IMG/VR virus record: IMGVR_UViG_3300021137_000086
Coordinates: 1 to 25,506 of that record
Direction: 5' to 3' (one strand)
Length of the DNA: 25,506 nucleotides
DNA from: a virus
The position numbers and the translations under genes were made by a program. Each line of letters starts with the position of its first letter. Position 1 is the first letter of the stretch. The notes below the pieces were generated by a model. That model was not told the DNA's origin. It saw only the letters and a program-made list of their open reading frames with translations, and ran no database searches. Shown piece by piece: positions 14,572 through 21,366 of this stretch.

Positions 14572-15210
14572 TTAAGCTACGTTTAAGGTTACTGACTTAC
14601 CGCCGATACTTACTACTGGGGCAGTTCCACCTACTGCTTGGAGGAATCCCATAGAAATAGCTGCGGGTGCGTTTACTGCTACTGCTGCTAAGTCGGATTT
14701 AAGGCTTGATACGTCTTGTTCTACTGCGTTTACTCGGCCTTCTACCGCTGTGAGGCGTGTTTCTGTTGCGGATACACGATCATTTAACGCTTGTGCTGCT
14801 GCTTGGATGGCTACAGTAAGACCTTGAAGTGCTGTAATGTCTGCGCCAGCTTTAGTTAATGCTGTATTTAAGCGTGCCTCTACTGCTTGTGCATCGGCAA
14901 TAGCTGTTTGATTGGCAGTAATTAAGCCTTGCAATGTGGTGATGGATGACTGTAAGCCTTCATCAGTGGTGATGATCTCTGCAATCTTTTGAAGATCAGC
15001 CAGGGTATTAGCATCAAGGCCAGCGGTTAGGCTTGTTACTTGTTGGGTTACTGCATCAATCTTGGCTTGTAAGTCTGTATCGCCTGTTGAGATTGCTTCG
15101 GATGTAGCAGAAAAGAGTGATACGAGGTTCTTAGCTACATTACCAATGGCGTGACCAGTAGCGGTTGCTTCGGCAGTTAGTTGGGCGATTAGTGTTTCAG
15201 TTACGGACAT
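14572..15210 (-). CDS. Coiled-coil fibre protein
   Basis: A 212-residue protein with a short N-terminal motif (residues 12-27, LTAEATATGHAIGNVAKN) shared with the next gene, then a long coiled coil (about residues 45-170) with heptad-like spacing, clearest in RVSATETRLTAVEGRVNAVE, and a short Gly-rich beta end (GGTAPVVSIGGKSVTLNVA). This is the layout of a trimeric phage fibre with an anchoring head and a folded tip. AAAGGA lies about 8 bases before ATG 15210. The gene follows the 1023-residue fibre, separated by a strong terminator, and precedes a paralogue of its N-terminus. Whether it attaches to the head or the tail cannot be read. Confidence 0.7.
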   Translation of the reverse strand: MSVTETLIAQLTAEATATGHAIGNVAKNLVSLFSATSEAISTGDTDLQAKIDAVTQQVTSLTAGLDANTLADLQKIAEIITTDEGLQSSITTLQGLITANQTAIADAQAVEARLNTALTKAGADITALQGLTVAIQAAAQALNDRVSATETRLTAVEGRVNAVEQDVSSLKSDLAAVAVNAPAAISMGFLQAVGGTAPVVSIGGKSVTLNVA

Positions 15211-15245
15211 AGTGTTCCTTTAATTTAGGGGAAAATTTAGGCAAT

Positions 15246-15267
15246 AAAAAACCACCCGAAGGTGGTT
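15246..15267 (-). terminator. Intrinsic terminator after the large fibre gene
   Basis: Arms aaccacc (15250-15256) and ggtggtt (15261-15267) with a cgaa loop (UUCG on the minus strand) are followed by a U run (A run 15246-15251). It is nearly identical to the terminator at 12311-12331. Confidence 0.88.
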
Positions 15268-15288
15268 GGTGGTTTGAATCGGTAAGGC

Positions 15289-18200
15289 TTATCCTGCGAC
15301 TACCCAGTATTGGAAGCCGGAAGGCTCAGTCATCGCATTAACAGTAAAGGTTGAAACCTTAATTGCGTTCATTGATAGTGCGACAGTAGAGTTGGCAGCG
15401 ATCATGCAAAATGTAGTGCTGTTACCTGATGCCGCTTGATAGTTTGCCGATACAGGGAGCGCTCTTTGTGTCCAATTGATTCCGTCAGGACTGGTTATTG
15501 AGTTTGCTGAATTCGCACTTATTCCTAGGAATAACGATCCGTTGTAAGCAAGGGAAGACCAAGATAGAGATACAGGAAGAACCCGTTGAGTCCAATTGAT
15601 TCCATCTGGACTTGTAGCGGATATTGTCGAGTTATAGGCGAGAGCACAAAATATACTTCCGTTCCAAGCTATCACAGTCCAATCTGCCATAACTGGCATT
15701 GCTCGTGTTGTCCATGTAATTCCATCGGGGCTTGTTGCACAGGTAGATGAACCAGTTGCAACGGCACAGAATATGTTTCCATTTGATGCAATGGAATTCC
15801 AAGATGCGGCGGACGGTAGCACTCCCTGTGTCCAAGTCAGCCCGTCAAGACTTGATACGCAACCTGTTGAACTTATAGCAATCGCACAAAAAGTAGTTCC
15901 GTTACAAGCCATTGAAATGTAGCTTTTGGAAACTGGTAACGCCCTTTGTGTCCAAGTTACTCCGTTTGGGCTGGTTGCATAAATTGTTGAGCCGTAGCAA
16001 ATAGCGCAAAATAATGAGCCATTCCACGATATAGCTTGCCAATTATTTGAAACAGGCATTGTCTGTTGATACCAACTAACTCCGTCAGGACTTGTCGCAC
16101 ATATTGCGGAATTTGAAATTGCGCAAAATACTGCACCATTCCAAGCAACAGAAACCCACCCCGTTGATGCTGGTAGAACTCTTTGGGTTGTTGTTACCGT
16201 ATATGAGGCTAAATTAGCCGAAAGAATTGGATAGCTTGCGCTTAAATTTCCTGTTGATGCTTGGCGTAAATATCCTGTGTATGGCGCTAATGAAGAAGAA
16301 AATAATCTGTATTCGCCAACGGTCTGTAAGCTGCTAGAAGTGCTTACTGAACTAGACCCGCCTAATGATTTCCATACTGCCCCTACTGTTCCTATAGCCC
16401 AAACTGTATTTGCAGGAACTGAGCCAACGGCAGAGTAAACACTGGAATCGGTATAGCGAACTATGTCACCAGCAATATAGGCTTTTGTTGCGTCATAAAC
16501 TGGTGCGTTTAAGTAATCAGCACGAGCTAAAGCGTTAAGACCTTGGTAACCCAAAGCCATGCCCTTATTAGAGAGCGATTCTTTTGATAACTCTGCGGTT
16601 GTAGCTCTGCTTGTTTCTGCCGTAACCGCCGTTGTTAAAGCATAAGAGGCATTTAATGCGGCCTGCGCTGTACTTGGCGGTTTAAGTAGGTCGCTTGTAT
16701 TGTTTACATTGTTAAGGCCTAAACTGGTTAATGTGGGCAATACCTGATCGCCTGTATTTACTCCACTAGCTGATCCTGTCCCTGTTGCATAAGTACCCGC
16801 TACTTGTGCGCCTACTTCTGAATAGGTGTATGCAGGCTTAGTAGGTGACTTAGCCCATGCGCTTACGTCTGAGGCGGGTAATGTTGTAGGGATTACCTGA
16901 TCGCCCGTATTCGATCCTGAGAACGCTAGATTAGGTATATCACCCAATCCGATCATTGCTTTAGTAATTCCGCTTACTGTTCCCGTAAATACAGGATTAG
17001 CCGATGGAGCTTTAAGTGATACGGCTATGGTTAATGCGCCAGCGGCACTTTCATCGCTTAATAATTGAGTTGCGATCTGCGCCAATGTAGCGAGGGCTGC
17101 TGGGGCTACTCCAATTACTGCCGCTATCTTTGAATCAGTTTGAGCGATTGTGTAAGTAGTCGATTGCGGGGCTAGTAATGAAGTTGCAGCAATACGATTA
17201 GCCGTTTCAGTAGCTAAGTTTGTTGCTAATAGCGTTTCGGCATTACCGGCTCTAGTTGCCTCTGCTGATACTGCCAGACCTCTATTTGTTACTTCTGCTG
17301 AAATTGATGCAGTCAGTACAGTTTCGGCAGAAATAGCCCGTGTGTTCTCAATCAGGACTTTGGCAGTTGCATCAGTTGAGGCCGTTGTTACTGCGGTGGC
17401 TTCTGCTGTCTGCGCTCTTGTTGCTTCGGCTGTAATAGCTAATGATCTATTAGTTGTCTCAGTCGCTAAATTAGTAGCGAGAGTAGTATCTGCCGTTGCT
17501 CTTGTATTTGATTCAGCTATTAGCGCTGTATTGAGTGCAAAAGTAGCATTTATCGCTGACTGAGCGTTACTGATCGGCTTCAAAAGATCAGAGGTGTTAT
17601 TGATATTCGATACTGCTGTCAATGGCGTTAATAGTGCTTCGGCATTGGTAGCACGAGTAATTTCGGCAGTTAATAAAGTTGGATCGACAACACCAGTATC
17701 ACCTTTAGCACCAGTTAAGCCTGTTAATCCAGTATCGCCTTTGATACCTTGAATACCTTGTGGGCCAGTTGAGTTAGTTGATCCTGTACCACCAGATAGA
17801 CCAGCCGTGATGCTATCTACTTCTGATTTTGTGTAAGTCGTTGCTTTAGGTGCAAGTAAGGCTTCGGCGGCTTGTGCTCTAGTAGCTTCAAGCGTGATAT
17901 TTGCAGAATTAGAGCTTATTTGCGAGGCAATAGAATCGAAGTCAGATAAGACTACCCAGCTTGTTCCGTTGCTTCTATATAGTCCAGCACTTTTTCTACT
18001 TACTCCCCATACGCCGCTTGAATTATCAACGGCATAGATTGCGTTTAGCGTAGTTAATGCGCTTGGTAAGTCAGCGAAGGTATTAACATTTCCAGCAATA
18101 ACATCGGATAAGGATGAAAGTGCAGTAAGTGTAGTTTGAATTTGAGCAATTGCTGTCAATGGAGCAAAAGTCAACGCAGTAACAGCTTGGACTCCGGCTG

Positions 18201-18360
18201 GATTGGTAGGCAAGCCAAGCGCGATTAAGCCACCAGCTACGTCAGTTGATCCGCCGCTTGAAGATAAGCCACTTGTAAGCAATGCGCCACTAGAATCCGC
18301 TTTTGCTGGAACTTCATTACCATTTGCATCAATAAGCATTAGCTTTACACCATGTGACAT
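15289..18360 (-). CDS. Large modular fibre: collagen-like, coiled-coil, propeller tip
   Basis: This 1023-residue protein has an N-terminal part (residues 1-150) of unclear fold, a collagen-like Gly-X-Y run (about residues 199-224, including GPQGIQGIKGDTG), and Ala/Glu/Thr-rich coiled-coil repeats with the motif AEATRA..AE (about residues 155-395). SG.NTGDQ motifs follow at about residues 482-538, as in many phage fibres. Around residues 622-645, YDATKAYIAGDIVRYTDSSV resembles a chitin/carbohydrate-binding strand motif. The C-terminal 280 residues hold seven repeats of about 40 residues, probably a seven-bladed beta propeller. AGAGGGT lies before ATG 18360. It lies among head and neck genes, unlike the fibre at the left end, so it may be a head or whisker fibre; this is inferred from order only. 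Low complexity makes the middle hard to align. Confidence 0.85.
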   Translation of the reverse strand: MSHGVKLMLIDANGNEVPAKADSSGALLTSGLSSSGGSTDVAGGLIALGLPTNPAGVQAVTALTFAPLTAIAQIQTTLTALSSLSDVIAGNVNTFADLPSALTTLNAIYAVDNSSGVWGVSRKSAGLYRSNGTSWVVLSDFDSIASQISSNSANITLEATRAQAAEALLAPKATTYTKSEVDSITAGLSGGTGSTNSTGPQGIQGIKGDTGLTGLTGAKGDTGVVDPTLLTAEITRATNAEALLTPLTAVSNINNTSDLLKPISNAQSAINATFALNTALIAESNTRATADTTLATNLATETTNRSLAITAEATRAQTAEATAVTTASTDATAKVLIENTRAISAETVLTASISAEVTNRGLAVSAEATRAGNAETLLATNLATETANRIAATSLLAPQSTTYTIAQTDSKIAAVIGVAPAALATLAQIATQLLSDESAAGALTIAVSLKAPSANPVFTGTVSGITKAMIGLGDIPNLAFSGSNTGDQVIPTTLPASDVSAWAKSPTKPAYTYSEVGAQVAGTYATGTGSASGVNTGDQVLPTLTSLGLNNVNNTSDLLKPPSTAQAALNASYALTTAVTAETSRATTAELSKESLSNKGMALGYQGLNALARADYLNAPVYDATKAYIAGDIVRYTDSSVYSAVGSVPANTVWAIGTVGAVWKSLGGSSSVSTSSSLQTVGEYRLFSSSLAPYTGYLRQASTGNLSASYPILSANLASYTVTTTQRVLPASTGWVSVAWNGAVFCAISNSAICATSPDGVSWYQQTMPVSNNWQAISWNGSLFCAICYGSTIYATSPNGVTWTQRALPVSKSYISMACNGTTFCAIAISSTGCVSSLDGLTWTQGVLPSAASWNSIASNGNIFCAVATGSSTCATSPDGITWTTRAMPVMADWTVIAWNGSIFCALAYNSTISATSPDGINWTQRVLPVSLSWSSLAYNGSLFLGISANSANSITSPDGINWTQRALPVSANYQAASGNSTTFCMIAANSTVALSMNAIKVSTFTVNAMTEPSGFQYWVVAG
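15352..16191 (-). repeat. Seven tandem ~40-residue repeats (120-bp period) in the fibre tip
   Basis: Seven units, each read as TQR.LP.s..W.sia.NG..FcAi..nS...ATSPDG..W, occur at about residues 724-1003 of the large fibre, such as TQRALPVSKSYISMACNG and ITWTTRAMPVMADWTVIAWN. The blades differ by substitution more than by length. Unit 7 is the most diverged and lacks the SPDG turn. The count fits a seven-bladed beta propeller. The DNA period is about 120 bases. Confidence 0.8.
17689..17766 (-). repeat. Collagen-like Gly-X-Y segment in the large fibre
   Basis: About eight Gly-X-Y triplets (GPQ GIQ GIK GDT GLT GLT GAK GDT) at residues 199-222. Collagen-like segments are known in phage fibres as trimeric stems. 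Confidence 0.8.
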
Positions 18361-18364
18361 AAAC

Positions 18365-18760
18365 TTACCCTCTATTTACTTTAACAATCCCGCTACTTAA
18401 CGATGGCCCTGTAGCCATGCCAAGAAAGCCGCACATATCAATGCGCTTCTGATTGAATAAAGCCGTGCGATCATGCACTTCATTTTTGTTATGCGTCCAA
18501 ACGGCAGCTTGATCCGTGTCTAAGTTGTCGCTAGAGCCTGTAACTGCATCCTCTAAGAGATTTAAAGGAGTTAAGTATTTGTTAATTAATATTGTTTCCT
18601 CATCAACGCTCAAAGAATTAAGGCGGTGAAATAAGGTTTGCATTACTCCGGGACTTACCCATGAGTACGCCATATCTCTCTGATCCCCAACATTGGTATC
18701 CCCTACTAATGGATAACCGGCGAATCTTCGAGCATCAGTAATTTGTGAGCTAGTCAGCAT
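18365..18760 (-). CDS. Head completion / connector candidate (131 residues)
   Basis: A mostly helical protein (MLTSSQITDARRFAGYPLVG at the start, then MQTLFHRLNSLSVDEETILI, and a NEVHDRTALFNQKRIDMCGF helix near residue 100). Its size and helical nature, and its position after the coat protein and two small genes, fit a head-tail adaptor of the gp6/gp15 or DUF4054 type. I see no diagnostic motif, so the role is inferred. It overlaps the preceding gene by 11 bases. Its stop is 4 bases before the start of the large fibre gene, and a good ribosome site for the fibre overlaps the gap. Confidence 0.55.
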   Translation of the reverse strand: MLTSSQITDARRFAGYPLVGDTNVGDQRDMAYSWVSPGVMQTLFHRLNSLSVDEETILINKYLTPLNLLEDAVTGSSDNLDTDQAAVWTHNKNEVHDRTALFNQKRIDMCGFLGMATGPSLSSGIVKVNRG

Positions 18761-18980
18761 TTGTCCAACCGCCTAATCTGTAGTTGTCTACTTCTTGATG
18801 GTGAACCAATGCGGAATGGGGCTCAGGGAATGAATCATCACGTACCATTTGAACTAGATCAACGGCTTGCTCAGGAGCAGAAGGCTCTACATTAGCCCGT
18901 TCAAAATCTTCACCATTGAATTCTTCATCCGTGTGCAAAGCTGTCTGATCTTCTGCTTGTTCGATTTTGTTCATTTTCAT
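18750..18980 (-). CDS. Small acidic protein with C-terminal MVR..PH..NY..GGW motif
   Basis: A 76-residue protein, acidic at the N-terminus, with AAGGA six bases before the ATG. Its C-terminal block (about residues 43-74, with MVRDDSFPEPHSALVHHQEV and NYRLGGWT) is shared with the gene just upstream. The pattern is M-V-R ... P-x-P-H ... V-H-x-x-E-V-x-N-Y-x-x-G-G-W-T. I recall such motifs in small proteins near phage capsid genes; no function is known to me. The tandem copies suggest a duplicated head-associated or assembly factor. Confidence 0.6.
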   Translation of the reverse strand: MKMNKIEQAEDQTALHTDEEFNGEDFERANVEPSAPEQAVDLVQMVRDDSFPEPHSALVHHQEVDNYRLGGWTNAD

Positions 18981-18989
18981 TTTTAATCC

Positions 18990-19205
18990 TTAGATTGTTT
19001 TTTCTTTAGTCCAGCCGCCAAATTGATAATTGCGAACTTCGTTGATATGCACTTGGCATTCATGAGGCGCAGGGTATCGGGCTGGATTGCGAACCATCCG
19101 AATGTACGGTGATTCTTGAATTTTTGGTAATTTCGGAGCTTCTTGCGATTCTCTTTTAGCTCTAGCTTCTAGCTTTTCAGCTTCGGTTAGTTTTCTTCTA
19201 CCCAT
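18990..19205 (-). CDS. Small basic protein, paralogue of the 76-residue protein
   Basis: A 71-residue protein with a highly basic N-terminus (MGRRKLTEAEKLEARAKRES) followed by the block MVRNPARYPAPHECQVHINE and then VRNYQFGGWT, matching the downstream gene. GGAAAG precedes the ATG. Charge at the N-terminus is opposite to that of the paralogue (basic versus acidic), so the pair may be complementary. It lies directly after the terminator that ends the HNH endonuclease gene. Confidence 0.6.
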   Translation of the reverse strand: MGRRKLTEAEKLEARAKRESQEAPKLPKIQESPYIRMVRNPARYPAPHECQVHINEVRNYQFGGWTKEKTI

Positions 19206-19218
19206 TTTCTTTCCAATG

Positions 19219-19240
19219 AAAAAGCCCGACTAGCGGGCTT
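19219..19240 (-). terminator. Terminator of the HNH endonuclease gene
   Basis: Arms aagcccg (19222-19228) and cgggctt (19234-19240) with an actag loop, followed on the minus strand by five U (A run 19219-19223). The stem overlaps the stop codon of the endonuclease gene, so it is part of that unit. Confidence 0.85.
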
Positions 19241-20114
19241 ATGTTTTTGATCGTTGTCTTATAGGTTGCGATATTGCTTTTTCAACAGTCCACCCTTCAT
19301 CTATCAACCTCTTGCTTAGTATGCGCCTTGGTATTCCAGTAACTTCCGCAAGATCGCTTGTATCTAGCATTTTGCCTTGGTATATGAATGTTTGACGAAT
19401 AAATTTAGGCGGTTTAACGGGCTTTTGATGGCCTTCCCATCGATTTTTTCTAGCAATCAACATACGCTCATTTTTATCAAGCGCTGGGGTTGTAATAGCT
19501 TTTGATACCGACCATCCCCACACATCAATGCGCTCGCTAATTACAGATCTAGCAACTCCAAATTCTTTCCCCCATTGGGTTACAGATTTTGCTTCGCCTC
19601 GAAAAGTTAATTTTCTGCCAGTGCTTCGGTTGTCGCAATTTTCTGATTTAGAAGCCCATCGAACATTGCTAGGCTCATAATTCCCATCATTATTAATGCG
19701 GTCAATTTCTGCTCCTTGAAAATATCCATCAGGCAAATCAGCTACAAAATTAGCTACATCGTGCCAACGCTCACAAACAGTAATACCTCTACCACCATAG
19801 TTTTTATATGATTTTGATTCGGGTTTGTAACACCGAGTCATCATATGAAACCACCTGTCGTAATGAGCAGATTTTGTTAAGCCATGAGTTTTAATTGCCT
19901 CACGCTGTAAGCAACCGCATGAATTTGTTGGTACTGGTTTTTTTAAAGCATCCGACCTTACTGAAATAATATTTCCGCAATCGCACTTGCAAACAGAAAA
20001 ATACCTGTAAGTATTTTGTATTTGACCAACAGCTAAAACTTTCAGCCGGCCATAAACATCCCCAACACCAACTGCTTTAGATGATGTGGGGACTAAACCA
20101 AACTTTTTAAGCAA
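19239..20114 (-). CDS. Free-standing HNH homing endonuclease with zinc N-terminus
   Basis: A 291-residue protein. A zinc-binding cluster lies at about residues 42-68 (VCKCDCGN, then SCGCLQ). HNH-type homing signature at about residues 83-163: YDRWFHMMTRCYKP, YKNYGGRGITVCERW, then IDRINNDGNYEPSNVRWA and SENCDNR. The first residue in the core is Asp in place of the usual His. The C-terminal half has two related DNA-binding modules, at residues 168-209 (KLTFRGEAKSVTQWGKEFGV) and 236-282 (QTFIYQGKMLDTSDLAEVTG), each ending W[ST]V.KAI[TS].P. The TTG start at 20114 has a strong AAAGGGGGG site, within a hairpin. It is inserted between the capsid gene and small head genes, consistent with homing near a conserved late gene. 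Confidence 0.85.
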   Translation of the reverse strand: MLKKFGLVPTSSKAVGVGDVYGRLKVLAVGQIQNTYRYFSVCKCDCGNIISVRSDALKKPVPTNSCGCLQREAIKTHGLTKSAHYDRWFHMMTRCYKPESKSYKNYGGRGITVCERWHDVANFVADLPDGYFQGAEIDRINNDGNYEPSNVRWASKSENCDNRSTGRKLTFRGEAKSVTQWGKEFGVARSVISERIDVWGWSVSKAITTPALDKNERMLIARKNRWEGHQKPVKPPKFIRQTFIYQGKMLDTSDLAEVTGIPRRILSKRLIDEGWTVEKAISQPIRQRSKT

Positions 20115-20146
20115 AATGAACCCCCCTTTAGTTAAGGATTCATTTT
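20113..20146 (-). promoter_or_regulatory. RNA hairpin overlapping ribosome site and start of the endonuclease
   Basis: Inverted repeat aaaatgaa (20113-20120) with ttcatttt (20139-20146) forms an 8-bp stem that includes two bases of the TTG start. Inside it, cctt (20125-20128) can pair with aagg (20134-20137), which would hide the purine-rich ribosome site. The arrangement resembles the hairpins that repress phage T4 homing endonucleases in long early transcripts; action here is inferred. Confidence 0.6.
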
Positions 20147-20159
20147 AACCTAATATTAA

Positions 20160-21290
20160 CTATCCGAGAAGTAGGGCGCTGTGCGCTGGCTTGATGTTAT
20201 CGAAGCCGTATGCAATAGCTACTTCATAACGGACACGGCGATATTGTTTGTACATGGCAAACTCAAAGCTCATGCCTGACAATGGATCGGTGATAACCAT
20301 GCGGTCATCAGCCATATCGCCTTCTTCTGGCAATGCTGGCGCACGAGTAGCCAAGATAATGGCAGAGCGTGAGAAAGCAAAGTTAGGCGTGTAAGCATTG
20401 CTATCAAGCACAACTGAACCGCCAGTAGCTTGTGCAGATACCAAGCCGGGGAAATTAATTCCGAATGATCCACCAGCCAATACGGAAGCTACTGGGTAGA
20501 TATTTCCACCAATAGTAACCAAGTCACCAACAATAATCGTACCTGTACCGGCTTGAACATTAATAACGACAGCACCTTTAGCATGTGCGCCATTCAATGT
20601 ATAGCTTGCGCCTGTACCAAGATGGGAAACTTGCTGAATACCAGCAGATTCACGCAACTTGAAGCCATGAATATCCAGCAATGTGCCTTGCTCGCGCAAA
20701 ACAGTAGTACCGGCTTCATTAGCCTTAGTCAAGATACCGAGTGAGCGAACTTTAGCGCCGGCAGTAGTATCAATAACCATCTGCAAATCGCTCAAAGGTG
20801 CGCCGTTATCAGCAAGAATCTTACGCACTTTAGCTGGATCTGAAAGATCAACCGCAAAAGGAGAAGTACCAGCAGTACCAGTTGCACGGGAAGCTGTATA
20901 AGCTAAACCGCCAAGTGAGCTTTCTACTTCATTAACCAGTGTACGAATCGCTTGAGCAATTTGATCTACACGCAAATTTCTGTAGCCGGGGCCTGTATTA
21001 ACGCCCTTTTGTTCTTCACCAGTCCAACGGAACGGAACCATACGGCTCTTGGAGATGGTGATTACTTTGTTAGTAACTGTTTGGTCGCCATCATCAGGAG
21101 GTAATTGACCCGGAGTTACATCTTCTGCGGCTTGAGCTGCGGAAATTGGAATACGGATAGTTTGGTTTAATGCAGCACGTTCAGCTTGTGCATCGAGCGT
21201 TACCGCAGGAATGAAGCCAACGAGTTCACGAGAAACAATATCCAATGATTCGAATAGGTCTGGTGCAAGACTTGTTAAATTATTACTCAT
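20160..21290 (-). CDS. Major capsid protein, P22 coat-like
   Basis: A 376-residue protein with the features of the P22-type coat family (HK97 fold): an N-terminal helix-rich start (ESLDIVSRELVGFIPAVTLD), IRIPIS with TVTNKVITISKSRMVPFRWT, VDQIAQAIRTLVNEVESSLG (about residues 108-127), GTLLDIHGFKLRESAGIQQV (about residues 201-220), and a beta-rich inserted part (about residues 228-300, with GTIIVGDLVTIGGNIYPVAS) before the C-terminal domain that ends YRRVRYEVAIAYGFDNIKPA. It forms the shell after scaffold loss. It directly follows the scaffold gene, separated by a terminator. Family-level identity is from memory of P22-like coats; the core role is well supported by position. Confidence 0.87.
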   Translation of the reverse strand: MSNNLTSLAPDLFESLDIVSRELVGFIPAVTLDAQAERAALNQTIRIPISAAQAAEDVTPGQLPPDDGDQTVTNKVITISKSRMVPFRWTGEEQKGVNTGPGYRNLRVDQIAQAIRTLVNEVESSLGGLAYTASRATGTAGTSPFAVDLSDPAKVRKILADNGAPLSDLQMVIDTTAGAKVRSLGILTKANEAGTTVLREQGTLLDIHGFKLRESAGIQQVSHLGTGASYTLNGAHAKGAVVINVQAGTGTIIVGDLVTIGGNIYPVASVLAGGSFGINFPGLVSAQATGGSVVLDSNAYTPNFAFSRSAIILATRAPALPEEGDMADDRMVITDPLSGMSFEFAMYKQYRRVRYEVAIAYGFDNIKPAHSALLLG

Positions 21291-21321
21291 ATTTAATGCT
21301 TTCTTTAGTAATTTGCGACAT

Positions 21322-21346
21322 AAAAAAAGCCCCGATTAAGGGGCTT
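21322..21346 (-). terminator. Terminator between scaffold and major capsid genes
   Basis: Arms aagcccc (21327-21333) and ggggctt (21340-21346) with a gattaa loop, and a run of seven A (21322-21328) giving a U tract on the minus strand. It lies 31 bases before the capsid start. Confidence 0.85.
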
Positions 21347-21366
21347 ATATCCATGCAGTACGGGGT

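Noticed and set aside
15246-15267. Inverted repeats around terminators as insertion-sequence ends or CRISPR repeats
   Set aside because: There is no transposase, target duplication, or regular spacer array. The units have a U tract and lie after stop codons, which fits terminators better.
17342-17563. Plus-strand 73-codon frame opposite the large fibre
   Set aside because: It mirrors the Ala/Thr-rich repeats of the fibre gene and has no start site or coherent domain; a shadow frame caused by codon bias in the repeats.
20160-21290. Group I intron or intein associated with the HNH gene inside the capsid gene
   Set aside because: The coat protein reads straight through to its stop without interruption, and the endonuclease is free-standing 45 bases after it. 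No intron core or intein splicing motif is visible.
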